From assembly GCA_016916535.1 (NCBI GenBank), contig CP070276.1, forward strand, positions 1,426,001 through 1,490,000: a stretch of DNA of 64,000 nucleotides, written 5' to 3'. Position numbers and translations under genes: made by a program. Position 1 is the stretch's first letter; each line of letters opens with the position of its first letter. This DNA comes from Dysgonomonadaceae bacterium zrk40. Its GTDB lineage: Bacteria > Bacteroidota > Bacteroidia > Bacteroidales > Dysgonomonadaceae. Under the pieces are notes generated by a model. The model did no database searches, was not told where the DNA came from, and saw only the letters and a program-made list of their open reading frames with translations. This document shows, piece by piece, positions 45,249-53,459 of this stretch.

Positions 45249-45305
45249 AAGCGCTTCAGCACCTCATCCTAAGAAAACCTCACCCAGCTAAGCGATGCAA
45301 CGCAA

Positions 45306-46049
45306 TCACTCCTCCCACCGTTTGAGGGTGAGGCGCTCCCCGTCAAATTCCGCATAGGAGAAATAGGTGATCCAGTCGCCCAGGATGACAACCTGCGACT
45401 TGTCTGCAATGGGCAGATCCAGCAGGATATGACGATGTCCGAATATGAAGTAGTTGATGCCGGGGTTCTCCTTCAATTTCTCTTTGGAAAAGAGGACCAG
45501 ATGCTCCCTCTCCTCCCCCAGATACTCCTGCACACCGCCATAGAGACGGCTGCTGTTGGACCAGGCATGGGCTAGTGGGATGGTCAACCCGGGATGGACT
45601 GCCGAAAAGCAGCGTCGAAGAAAGCGACTGTGGAATATCTTGCGCAGCAGGTGAAAGGATCGGGAATCATCTCCCAGTCCGTCGCCGTGGGCAAGAAAAA
45701 AACGCTTGCCATCGATATCGGTGACCAGCGGTTCAAAGTGAAGGATCAGGCCGCACTCCACCGAGAGGTAATCCGTGAGCCAGATATCGTGATTGCCGAT
45801 GAAGAAGTGAATCTCCACTCCCGAATCGGTCAGCTCCGCAAGCTTCCCCAGCAGGCGGGTGTATCCCTTTGGCACCACGTAACGGTACTCGAACCAGTAA
45901 TCGAAGATATCACCCAGCAAGTAGATCGCCCGTGCATCTTTCCGCACGCTCTTCAACCAGCGGCAGAGGCGGCGTTCGGTCTCCCGGCTGTCGGGGTGCG
46001 ACTTCGATCCCAGATGGGCATCCGATAGAAAATAGATTTTGTTCTTCAC
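45306..46049 (-). CDS. lpxH: UDP-2,3-diacylglucosamine diphosphatase (247 aa)
   Basis: Calcineurin-like phosphoesterase forming lipid X in lipid A synthesis. Metal ligands: FLSDAHLGSK, LGDIFDYW, FIGNHDIW, LAHGDGLGDDSR and GHRH. The family's lid region is present. With lpxB 14 kb away, the window encodes two consecutive lipid A steps. Follows the SufT-like gene by 25 bases on the same strand, so the two may form a unit. Confidence 0.92.
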   Translation of the reverse strand: MKNKIYFLSDAHLGSKSHPDSRETERRLCRWLKSVRKDARAIYLLGDIFDYWFEYRYVVPKGYTRLLGKLAELTDSGVEIHFFIGNHDIWLTDYLSVECGLILHFEPLVTDIDGKRFFLAHGDGLGDDSRSFHLLRKIFHSRFLRRCFSAVHPGLTIPLAHAWSNSSRLYGGVQEYLGEEREHLVLFSKEKLKENPGINYFIFGHRHILLDLPIADKSQVVILGDWITYFSYAEFDGERLTLKRWEE

Positions 46050-46074
46050 CTGACTCAGTTTCCCTATTTCCCGG

Positions 46075-46392
46075 TCACATCATCCCCAGTTCAAACAGTG
46101 CTTCCTCGCTCATCATCGAGCGGTCCCACGGCGGATCGAAGGTGAGGTTGATGTCCACCTTGTTCACCTCCTCGATCGACTCCACTTTCATCTGAACATC
46201 CATCAGAATGAAATCGGCCGCCGGGCAGGCGGGAGAAGTGAAGGTCATCTCGATGGTAACGTTGTTGTAGTCATCTACATCCACATCGTAGATCATGCCC
46301 AGGTCATATATGTTTACGGGGATCTCAGGGTCATAAACTGTCTTGAGCATCACCACAATCTTATCCTGTAGTTCTTGTAATTCTTCGTTCAT
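46075..46392 (-). CDS. MIP18/SufT-like Fe-S assembly protein, DUF59 (105 aa)
   Basis: Short DUF59-fold protein. YDPEIPVNIYDLGMIYDVDVDD and the Cys-containing EMTFTSPACPAADFI are the family hallmarks; the Cys is required in characterised relatives. In bacteria it helps mature Fe-S proteins together with SUF components; no suf genes are nearby. Start at 46392 (MNEELQEL) or 46398 are both possible. C-terminal VDINLTFDPPWDRSMMSEEA is also typical. Confidence 0.88.
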   Translation of the reverse strand: MNEELQELQDKIVVMLKTVYDPEIPVNIYDLGMIYDVDVDDYNNVTIEMTFTSPACPAADFILMDVQMKVESIEEVNKVDINLTFDPPWDRSMMSEEALFELGMM

Positions 46393-46444
46393 ATGCATTC
46401 ACATTTCTGATTAAACCGTTTAACCGGCATATTGTTTAGCTGCC

Positions 46445-47134
46445 TCAGATGATTCCCTCATCGGCAAAGCTGTAATAGCTGTCACCGCAGACGATGATGT
46501 GATCCAGCAGCGTGATGTCCATCCACTGGGCAGCCTCTTTCAGCTTCCGGGTGATCTGCGTGTCCTGGGGACTGGCGGTGCAGTTGCCCGAAGGATGGTT
46601 GTGACCCAGTAGGATGCCGGAGGCGTAATGCCCCAGCGCCTCACGGAGGATCAGGCGGATGTCGACCACCGTGCCCGAGATACCGCCGCGACTCACCTGG
46701 AGGGTGTTGAGCACCTTGTTGGAGCGGTCGGTGAGCAGCGCCCATGTCTCCTCGTGATTCAGGTCACAGAGGATCGGGTAGAAGTGCTCATAGGCATCGC
46801 GCGAAGAGGTGATCTTCTGCCGCTCAACCGCCTCAGCCGATCGTCTGCGACGCCCAAGCTCCAGGGCGGCAATCACGGAAACAGCCTTCGCCTCGCCGAT
46901 GCCGCGGTATTGCTTTACCAGGTCGTTGACACCCATCCGGCCCAGCCGGTTGAGGTCGTTACCGGTATCCAGCAGGATTCGCCTGCCCAGTTCAACGGCA
47001 CTCTCCTGGTCATTCCCCGAACCGATCAGTATGGCGATCAGCTCCGAGTCGGAGAGTGCGGCAACACCCTTGAGCAGCAGTTTCTCCCGCGGCCGGTCTT
47101 CTTCTGCCCACTGCTTGATGCTTAACTTGCTCAT
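46445..47134 (-). CDS. radC: RadC/JAB-domain protein (229 aa)
   Basis: Historically called a DNA repair protein; the family's true role is unsettled. N-terminal helix-hairpin-helix part (about 1-100, RLGRMGVNDLVKQYRGIGEAKA), then a JAB/MPN metalloprotease-like domain with GHNHPSGNCTASPQD (H-x-H...S...D zinc motif) near residue 175 and the Glu upstream. Chromosomal, full length, in a housekeeping context. A -7-like TATTTTTG lies at 47164-47171 on this strand. Confidence 0.92.
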   Translation of the reverse strand: MSKLSIKQWAEEDRPREKLLLKGVAALSDSELIAILIGSGNDQESAVELGRRILLDTGNDLNRLGRMGVNDLVKQYRGIGEAKAVSVIAALELGRRRRSAEAVERQKITSSRDAYEHFYPILCDLNHEETWALLTDRSNKVLNTLQVSRGGISGTVVDIRLILREALGHYASGILLGHNHPSGNCTASPQDTQITRKLKEAAQWMDITLLDHIIVCGDSYYSFADEGII

Positions 47135-47229
47135 AATAGATTCTTTTGAGAAGTCAGACAGGACAAAAATACAAAGAAAATTCAGGAAACAGCTACAAAT
47201 CAGCTGATAAAAATTGATTCAACAGCAAA

Positions 47230-48675
47230 TTAATCGATCACATTCCTTCTTCCCGGGAAGAGCTTCGAAAGGAGGAGGAAGCAGATGGCAGCAGCCGTGA
47301 TGCCGAAGATGTTGGGATCAAGTCCGTAGGGCAGCTTCACCGACAGCAGGGTGAGGGTTAGCGTGGTGGCCCCACCGGTGATCATGGACCAGAAAGCACC
47401 GGTGGCACTGCCCCTTTTGGTGAAGAAAGCACCCAGCACCGGTACAAAGAGACCGCTCACCATGAAGGCGTAGGAGTGAAGCATCAACTCCAGCACGTTC
47501 TCCATCCGCAGGGCGATGAGCAATCCCAGCAGTCCGATCCCCAGGGTGATCAGCTGCGACTGGATCAGACGGGCCCGTTTGCTCTTGGGCAGTGGTCTGA
47601 TCTTCTTCAGGATATCGCTTTCGATGTTGCCGGAAGCTGCCATTATACAGCTGTCGGCAGTGGACATCACCGCGGAGAAGTAGGCCGCCATCATCAATCC
47701 CATCAGCCCCACCGGCAGGATGGTGCGCAACAACAGTGGCAACCCCATCTCGGCATCCATCATCTCACCGGGTGCAAAGCCCATGTAGGCGAACATGCCA
47801 TTCTCGAACGCCACCCGGGCAAACAGCCCCAGGATCACACCCATGAAGGCCATGATGGGCCACTCAAAAGCGCCGGCGATGTACCACGCTTTCTGTGCTT
47901 CTTTGGGTGTGCGGGTGGCATAGATCCGCTGGTAGAGGGTCATCCCCACGAACCAGATGGGGATGATGGTCACCGCCCAGTTGAGGATGGTGGGCCAGCC
48001 GATGTTGTTGAGTTTCAGGAACTCCTCCGGCAGTGTAGCGCGGATTGCCTCCATCCCGCCGATGGCATGGTAGCCCAGTGGGATGCCGATCAGGATCAAT
48101 CCCGCCAGCAGGATGATCCACTGCACCACATCGGTATAGATCACCGCCTTTAGCCCACCCATGGCGGTGTAGGCGACGGCGATCACCCCCATGAAGATGA
48201 GCGCGGTGGTCATGTCGAGCCCCTCAAAGGTGGCGGATGCCAGCTTGGCACCGGCCAACAGCTGGGAGCTGGTAAAACCGATGTAGCCCACCGCGGAGAT
48301 GATGCCGGCCAGCAATGCCACGCGGGGGCTGTAGAAGAACTCGAACAGCTGCGGGAAGGTGTAGAGCTTCAATCTTTTCGACAGCTTGCCCGCCTTGGGG
48401 ATCAGGAAGACTGCACTCAGCCAGGCACCGAGCAGTCCCGTGAAAAGCATCCAGGAGCCGGAGAGGCCCATCAGGAAGCCCAGCCCCCCCAGGCCAATGG
48501 AGAAGCCGCCCCCCACGTCGGTAGCTACCACCGAGAGGCCGATCACAGAGCTGCCCATCGATCGGCCCCCCACGTAATAGTCGTCGGCGTTCTTGTTCTT
48601 TCTCAAAAAATAGATTCCAATGCCCAGCACGAAGAGCATATAGACAATGAAAATCAGGATGTCGATTGTATGCAT
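47230..48675 (-). CDS. Sodium:solute symporter, SSS family (481 aa)
   Basis: Polytopic inner-membrane Na+-coupled transporter with about 13 hydrophobic segments. Family features: GGRSMGSSVIGLSVVATDVGGGFSIGLGG (first unwound helix) near residue 35, GYIGFTSSQLLAGAKL, AYTAMGGLKAVIYTDVVQ, and SAVMSTADSCIMAASGNIESD near residue 330, which contributes the Na2 site. Substrate cannot be inferred; sugars, proline, pantothenate and sialic acid are all used by relatives. Has a complete -33/-7 promoter. Confidence 0.9.
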   Translation of the reverse strand: MHTIDILIFIVYMLFVLGIGIYFLRKNKNADDYYVGGRSMGSSVIGLSVVATDVGGGFSIGLGGLGFLMGLSGSWMLFTGLLGAWLSAVFLIPKAGKLSKRLKLYTFPQLFEFFYSPRVALLAGIISAVGYIGFTSSQLLAGAKLASATFEGLDMTTALIFMGVIAVAYTAMGGLKAVIYTDVVQWIILLAGLILIGIPLGYHAIGGMEAIRATLPEEFLKLNNIGWPTILNWAVTIIPIWFVGMTLYQRIYATRTPKEAQKAWYIAGAFEWPIMAFMGVILGLFARVAFENGMFAYMGFAPGEMMDAEMGLPLLLRTILPVGLMGLMMAAYFSAVMSTADSCIMAASGNIESDILKKIRPLPKSKRARLIQSQLITLGIGLLGLLIALRMENVLELMLHSYAFMVSGLFVPVLGAFFTKRGSATGAFWSMITGGATTLTLTLLSVKLPYGLDPNIFGITAAAICFLLLSKLFPGRRNVID

Positions 48676-48784
48676 AACAGTTTGGTTAGCTGCGATGAGA
48701 ACAATGTGGAAAACAGAGGCAGCAAGGGTTAAAAAAAGAGGTTATTCCTTATTCAGCAATATATTACTGAGAGATATCTGTCTG

Positions 48785-48816
48785 CAAATCTATACAAAAA
48801 TGGAGAGAATGGCAAA
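48785..48816 (-). promoter_or_regulatory. Promoter of SSS symporter (-33 and -7)
   Basis: Minus strand: TTTG (48813-48816), 20-base spacer, TAGATTTG (48785-48792), 110 bases before the ATG. Full consensus fit. Confidence 0.7.
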
Positions 48817-48871
48817 TAGTGATTCCCGATGTGGCTTGTCGAGTCAGACATATTTACACATTCTATATCAA

Positions 48872-50201
48872 CAATAGTTCGTTAAAAATATAGTTTCGAG
48901 TCACGCAGCAATTGCTGCAAACTCAATGAGTTCTTTGACAAGTTTATCATTTAATCTTCTGTTCGGTTTAATGCCAGACACGCAAATAAATCGTTCAAGC
49001 AGATAAGCGTTGTGTATCATCGTTTTACATGATGCCATCGAAAAGGGGATGCCTCTCTCCTTTGCCAACACCTTTGCCAGGTTGACTGAGGTAAGAGATG
49101 CATTAAAGTTGAACGATAGCTTTGCTACATCCCTTGCCTGCGATTGCATCAGTCCGGTGAAGCCTTTTGCATCCCTGAAGCAAAACTCGATCTGAAAACG
49201 GGTGCGGTAAAATTCTATAACATCTTTTCCACTCATCTTAGGATTGGTAGAGAAGAACAGTTTTGGCTTTTTCCCATCTTTGGAATACCAGACGACAAGC
49301 CTGACCATCTGTTTAAGTGATTTGGAATAGGCTACCAAGGTGTAGAGATCACCGTTATCAACATTGATCTTTTGCACTCTGGTTGTATCCAGGTTGGCCA
49401 TATCAATCTTTCCGTCGTAGAGTTTAGGCCTGCCTTTCTTGCCCGTTGGTTTCTGCAGTGTTGGATAATAAAGTGCGGCATCATCCCTGAAACGGCTGAC
49501 CAGATCAAATTTCATCTCTTGCAGACCCGTAACAAAGTTGTTCTTTGCGAAGTAGGCATCGGCAACCACGTAACGGCTTGTCCGATGGAGTTTATCCCGC
49601 ATCGATTTAATGACCAGCAGGTACCAGTCAATCAGGTTGGCATCACGACTCTCCAGGGTTTGACGGTCCGGAGTCTGAACGGCCTGTAGACTGATACAAT
49701 CCTTGTTGTCGACGTCTATAAGGCCCACTCCCAGGATTTCCAAACCTCTTTTCGCCTGACCGGCTGCACCCGACCAGAAGTAACCAATCCAAGGGGTATT
49801 CTTTCCTGATTTGGTTATATAACTGGGATCAATGGCAATTGCCTTGCGATCTCCGGTTAATACCCTATCAGACAAAGACAAGTTAAACTCCAGCCAATCA
49901 AAATCCTTCGAGAAGTTCTGGCGAAATCGCTGTTCACACGACTTGCCATATCTCCCCAATTGTAGGAAATTAATCCTGCCGGGAATGACCAGATACAAAA
50001 TTAGCGTCTCCATAAGGAATGATTTGAAACTTTTGTTTAACTTCGCAGTTAGTTCACCAAGAACATCACTACAGATACCTCTATATTGGTTAAGTATGCT
50101 GGTTTTATCCATCTTTATTAGGCTTTCATCAGCTATAAAGATACTGATAATCAGCTGCTTAACCATCTTTTTTATGTTAAACTATGTTGCGTAAATCATT
50201 G
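48872..50201 (-). mobile_element. IS4-family insertion sequence (ends approximate)
   Basis: A single IS4-type transposase lies in A/T-rich sequence. Weak inverted similarity (CAAT...ATAGTTT) near 48872-48897 and 50180-50201 may be the termini, but repeats are imperfect and no target duplication was confirmed, so the ends given are estimates. Confidence 0.55.
48901..50166 (-). CDS. IS4-family DDE transposase (421 aa)
   Basis: Catalytic blocks: IAIDPSYITKSG (first Asp), VVADAYFAKN (second Asp) and the IS4 Y-(2)-R-(3)-E-(6)-K signature in YRTRFQIEFCFRDAK, which supplies the Glu. Reading frame intact and of normal length. An alternative start, MDKTSILNQYRG, at 50112 matches how relatives commonly begin; the longer start adds 18 residues. 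Sits between a symporter promoter region and the stress cassette. Confidence 0.92.
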   Translation of the reverse strand: MVKQLIISIFIADESLIKMDKTSILNQYRGICSDVLGELTAKLNKSFKSFLMETLILYLVIPGRINFLQLGRYGKSCEQRFRQNFSKDFDWLEFNLSLSDRVLTGDRKAIAIDPSYITKSGKNTPWIGYFWSGAAGQAKRGLEILGVGLIDVDNKDCISLQAVQTPDRQTLESRDANLIDWYLLVIKSMRDKLHRTSRYVVADAYFAKNNFVTGLQEMKFDLVSRFRDDAALYYPTLQKPTGKKGRPKLYDGKIDMANLDTTRVQKINVDNGDLYTLVAYSKSLKQMVRLVVWYSKDGKKPKLFFSTNPKMSGKDVIEFYRTRFQIEFCFRDAKGFTGLMQSQARDVAKLSFNFNASLTSVNLAKVLAKERGIPFSMASCKTMIHNAYLLERFICVSGIKPNRRLNDKLVKELIEFAAIAA

Positions 50202-50364
50202 AATTTTAATTAGTTAATTGAATATTTACCGAAGTATTGATATCAAGCCACTCTGTAATATATGATTTTAATATTTTTTAAGAGACGAAACATGAACAAA
50301 GGAAGAAATAATGCTGTTAAAATCTCAGTTGGATCCGTACTATTACAATTTTAATGAATCAATT

Positions 50365-50817
50365 ATGGAAAAATTTGAAAAACAGAAAGAGATTATCAGT
50401 GATCTGATATTGATCAACAATGACCGCATTGAAGGTTATCAAAAAGCCAAAGAAGAGCTAAGTGAATCTGACAAGGATTTGTCCATTCTTTTTAACGAAC
50501 GGATAGACCAGAGTATCCTGTTTCGTTCAGAACTCATTTCACTGATCACCTTGATCGGTGGCAGGGCCCCTGAAGGGACTAAGTTATCGGGGAAAATTTA
50601 TCGTGCTTGGATGGATGTCAAAGCATTCTTCTCCGGCAGTGATCGAAAGGTGATCCTCGACAACTGTGAAGATGGTGAGGATGCCGCCCTCATTGCGTAT
50701 GAAGAGGCTCTTTCCTATGAACATCTCACACCCGAACAAAAAGCGACCATCTTCTCTCAGAAGGCTGAAATTAAAATCTCGCACGACAAGATAAAAATGA
50801 TGCGGGATGCGCTGTAA
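50365..50817 (+). CDS. PA2169-like four-helix bundle protein, DUF2383 (150 aa)
   Basis: Ferritin-like fold protein of the DUF2383 family. ATG at 50365 (MEKFEKQKEIIS) gives the usual family start; an 18-residue upstream extension is unlikely. Four helical segments with NNDRIEGYQKAKEEL and YEEALSYEHLTPEQKATI. The family is linked to stress and spore responses, without defined chemistry. First gene of a four-gene run (20 bases to the next), richer in A/T than the rest. Confidence 0.83.
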   Translation: MEKFEKQKEIISDLILINNDRIEGYQKAKEELSESDKDLSILFNERIDQSILFRSELISLITLIGGRAPEGTKLSGKIYRAWMDVKAFFSGSDRKVILDNCEDGEDAALIAYEEALSYEHLTPEQKATIFSQKAEIKISHDKIKMMRDAL

Positions 50818-50837
50818 TCAATTAAAAAATCAATGCT

Positions 50838-51380
50838 ATGACAACAAAAAAGACATCAGAAAAGAAAGTGGAACTCAAAGAAGAGGATAAGGGTAAACTG
50901 CAGGAATTTCTTGTAGACTCACTGAAAGACATCTACTACGCTGAACATGAGATTTTGAAAGGACTTGCAAAGATGGAAGAGGGAGCCACTTCAAAAGAAC
51001 TGAAAGAAGGTATCAAAAAACACGCCAAACAGACTGAGGAACAAATAAAGAAACTCAAGGAAGCTTTCAGCCTGTTGGGTGAAAAACCGGCAAAGAAAAA
51101 ATGCGAAGCCATAGACGGTATTTTGGAAGAGGGTGAGAGTATCCTGGAAGAAACCGATGAGGGTACAATGGTACGTGATGTGGCAATCATCATTGCCTCA
51201 CAGAAAGTTGAACATTATGAGATTGCAACCTACGGCAGCCTCTCGGAGCTGGCGAAGACACTGGGAATCTTTGATCTCTCGCAGCTGCTGGAAAGCATTC
51301 TGCTTGAAGAAAAAACGACCGACCTATCCCTCACGGATCTGGCAGTATCATTCATTAACACGAAAGCGAAAGCTGAATAA
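50838..51380 (+). CDS. YciE/YciF-like ferritin-like protein, DUF892 (180 aa)
   Basis: Four-helix protein of the DUF892 family, structurally ferritin-like and induced by osmotic and stationary stress in enterics. Short Lys-rich start (TTKKTSEKKVELKEEDKGK) precedes FLVDSLKDIYYAEHEILKGLAKM; two His and Glu groups in HAKQTEEQIKKL and KVEHYEIATYGSL sit at putative di-metal positions. Follows the DUF2383 gene by 20 bases. A hairpin lies just downstream. Confidence 0.87.
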   Translation: MTTKKTSEKKVELKEEDKGKLQEFLVDSLKDIYYAEHEILKGLAKMEEGATSKELKEGIKKHAKQTEEQIKKLKEAFSLLGEKPAKKKCEAIDGILEEGESILEETDEGTMVRDVAIIIASQKVEHYEIATYGSLSELAKTLGIFDLSQLLESILLEEKTTDLSLTDLAVSFINTKAKAE

Positions 51381-51404
51381 TAACTATACTATCTTATTAT
51401 TGTG

Positions 51405-51440
51405 AGAGGGTGGATCGCTTTGCGCTTTCACCCTCTTTAT
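51405..51440 (+). terminator. Weak intrinsic terminator after yciE-like gene
   Basis: AGAGGGTG (51405-51412) pairs with CACCCTCT (51429-51436) followed by TTAT. The T-run is short and overlaps the next -7 box, so termination is likely partial. Confidence 0.5.
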
Positions 51441-51445
51441 ATTTG
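51438..51445 (+). promoter_or_regulatory. -7 box of SDR gene
   Basis: TATATTTG matching TAnnTTTG, 23 bases before the ATG at 51468; it supports that start over the upstream one at 51402. Confidence 0.5.
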
Positions 51446-51467
51446 TGTATATCAACACTTTTGTAAT

Positions 51468-52325
51468 ATGAAAAAAAATGAAACAAAAAAGATTAGACCC
51501 GGACAACAGCAAGAAAGGCCAGGCAAAGAGAGCAAGATGAAACCCCAGCCCAAAACAGAGCCAAAGGAAAACACCGGGAAGCTGTGGGACAAGATCGCAC
51601 TGATCACCGGGGCTGACAGTGGCATTGGCAAAGCAACGGCCTTGTTGTTTGCCTCGCAGGGTGCCCATATTGCTATCGCTTATCTCAGCGAAACGAATGA
51701 TGCGAGAGAGACAGCCAAAGAGATCAGGAAATTGGGACGTGAATGTCTGCTGATTAAGGGTGACCTGGCAAAAGAGGCAAACTGTAAGAAGGCGGTTGAG
51801 AGAACCCTCCGTCAATTCAACAGAATCGATATCCTGGTGAACAACGCAGCCCTACATTGGGAAACAGAGAGTCTGGAGGAGATTACCACCGATCAACTAA
51901 CCCGAACGTTTTATACCAATGTATTTTCCTACTTCTGGGTCACCCGCTATGCATTGCCTCATATGAAAAAAGGAAGTAACATCGTCAACACCGCTTCAGT
52001 CACTGCTTACAGAGGAAGCAGCAAATTAATAGACTATGCCGCCACCAAGGGAGCGATCATAGGGTTCACCCGTAGCCTGGCACAAAACCTTGCAAACAAG
52101 GGTATTCGGGTAAACGCCGTTGCACCGGGACCCATCTGGACACCGCTGATTGCCTCCTCTTTCGATAAGAAAAAAGTGTCTGAATTTGGCAGCGACACAC
52201 CCATGGGGAGGGCGGGTGAGCCCAATGAAGTAGCCACATGTTTCCTTTTCCTGGCATCGGATGATTCCAGCTACATCACCGGTCAGTGTCTTCATCCTAA
52301 CGGAGGTGAGATCATCAACGGATAG
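51468..52325 (+). CDS. SDR-family stress oxidoreductase (285 aa)
   Basis: Short-chain dehydrogenase/reductase with a disordered Lys/Pro/Glu/Gln-rich N-terminal extension of about 40 residues, a layout shared with general stress protein 39 and YghA-like enzymes. Cofactor motif ITGADSGIGKATA, NNAA at the adenine pocket, catalytic Ser in NTASVTAY and Tyr/Lys in DYAATKGA. DLAKEANC lies at the Asp-binding position. NADP preference is suggested by the residues after strand 2 but not settled. Substrate unknown. Confidence 0.9.
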   Translation: MKKNETKKIRPGQQQERPGKESKMKPQPKTEPKENTGKLWDKIALITGADSGIGKATALLFASQGAHIAIAYLSETNDARETAKEIRKLGRECLLIKGDLAKEANCKKAVERTLRQFNRIDILVNNAALHWETESLEEITTDQLTRTFYTNVFSYFWVTRYALPHMKKGSNIVNTASVTAYRGSSKLIDYAATKGAIIGFTRSLAQNLANKGIRVNAVAPGPIWTPLIASSFDKKKVSEFGSDTPMGRAGEPNEVATCFLFLASDDSSYITGQCLHPNGGEIING

Positions 52326-52455
52326 ACATAGGTCTCAAATACTATTTATCAATCGTTAAGTGTTTTTACAAGCCTTATAGTGAACAGTATACAAAGGAAT
52401 CACGTTTCATCTTCAGGGTTTCAACAAAGAAACACCTGACAAAAAAGAAATCATT

Positions 52456-52653
52456 ATGGATAATTTAAGAATCAAAGGTAAATGGAATGAACTAAAAGGC
52501 CGACTGAAACAGGAGTGGGCTGATCTAAATGACGATGATCTTCTTTATGTAGAAGGAAAAGAAGATGAATTGTATGGCAAATTACAACAGAAGACCGGCA
52601 AAACAAATGATGAATTGAATGACTGGTTCAACAAACAACTGGAAGATTTGTAA
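52456..52653 (+). CDS. CsbD-family stress protein (65 aa)
   Basis: Small acidic protein of the CsbD-like family, induced by general stress in many bacteria. RIKGKWNELKGRLKQEWADLNDDDL is diagnostic, followed by GKEDELYGKLQQKTGKTNDEL. No catalytic function known. Ends the stress cassette, which is closed by a bidirectional terminator at 52719-52755. Confidence 0.93.
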   Translation: MDNLRIKGKWNELKGRLKQEWADLNDDDLLYVEGKEDELYGKLQQKTGKTNDELNDWFNKQLEDL

Positions 52654-52718
52654 CAGATATCTTAACTCTACGAAACCAGGACGGATATCGTCGAGGTTAA
52701 GTCAGTATTGAATCGACA

Positions 52719-52755
52719 AAAACAGGGAGTATCATACAATGATATTCCCTGTTTT
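52719..52755. terminator. Bidirectional terminator between csbD and efp
   Basis: Long hairpin AAAACAGGGAGTATCAT with ATGATATTCCCTGTTTT across a 3-base loop, one mismatch; ends in T-runs on both strands. Confidence 0.85.
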
Positions 52756-52775
52756 CTGTTTTATCAACTGACTGA

Positions 52776-53342
52776 TCAGTCTCGCACCCGTTCTACATAA
52801 GAGCCGTCGCGGGTATCGATTTTCACCCTTTCACCGGTGTTGATGAAGAGCGGTACACGCACCTCGGCACCTGTCTCTACCGTTGCCGGTTTCAAGGTGT
52901 TGGTGGCGGTGTCACCCTTGATACCCGGCTCCGTATAGGTGATCTCCAGCACCACGTGGGTCGGCATCTGGGCGGTAAGGATGGTTCCGCTCTCGGCATG
53001 AATCTGCACCTCAACCACATCACCCTCTTTCAGGAAGCGTACACCTTCAATCTGCTCCTCAGGAATGGGGATTTGCTCAAAGGTTTCGGTGTTCATGAAG
53101 TTATACCCCATGTCGTCGCGATAGAGGTACTGGAAAGAGCGGCGTTCAATGCGCACCTCGTCCACCTTCACACCAGAGTTGAAGGTCTTGTCGAGGACAC
53201 GGCCGGTGGTCACGTTCTTCAGCTTGGTACGGACGAATGCAGCACCTTTGCCCGGTTTCACGTGAAGGAACTCCACGATGAAGTAATACTGACCTTCGAG
53301 GTCGATGCACATGCCGTTTCTGAAATCAGCGGTTGTTGCCAT
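52776..53342 (-). CDS. efp: Elongation factor P (188 aa)
   Basis: Relieves ribosome stalling at polyproline. Three beta-barrel domains: KOW-like N-terminal with the tip loop residue in [12 protein letters not shown] (Lys at the modified position), central OB domain, C-terminal domain with [39 protein letters not shown]. The tip Lys indicates possible modification, but no epmA or ymfI candidate is in this window. Complete -33/-7 promoter upstream. Confidence 0.97.
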   Translation of the reverse strand: MATTADFRNGMCIDLEGQYYFIVEFLHVKPGKGAAFVRTKLKNVTTGRVLDKTFNSGVKVDEVRIERRSFQYLYRDDMGYNFMNTETFEQIPIPEEQIEGVRFLKEGDVVEVQIHAESGTILTAQMPTHVVLEITYTEPGIKGDTATNTLKPATVETGAEVRVPLFINTGERVKIDTRDGSYVERVRD

Positions 53343-53379
53343 AAATTGTATTTGTCTGAGTTGTATTTAAATTAGGCCG

Positions 53380-53411
53380 CAAAAGTAATGATTTTATCCC
53401 AGAACGGCAAA
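53380..53411 (-). promoter_or_regulatory. efp promoter (-33 and -7)
   Basis: Minus strand: TTTG (53408-53411), 20-base spacer, TACTTTTG (53380-53387), 38 bases before the ATG. Full consensus fit. Confidence 0.72.
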
Positions 53412-53459
53412 TAAATTAACGGGTTGGCTCATCATCAGCGCTTCAAAGCAATTGATTCA

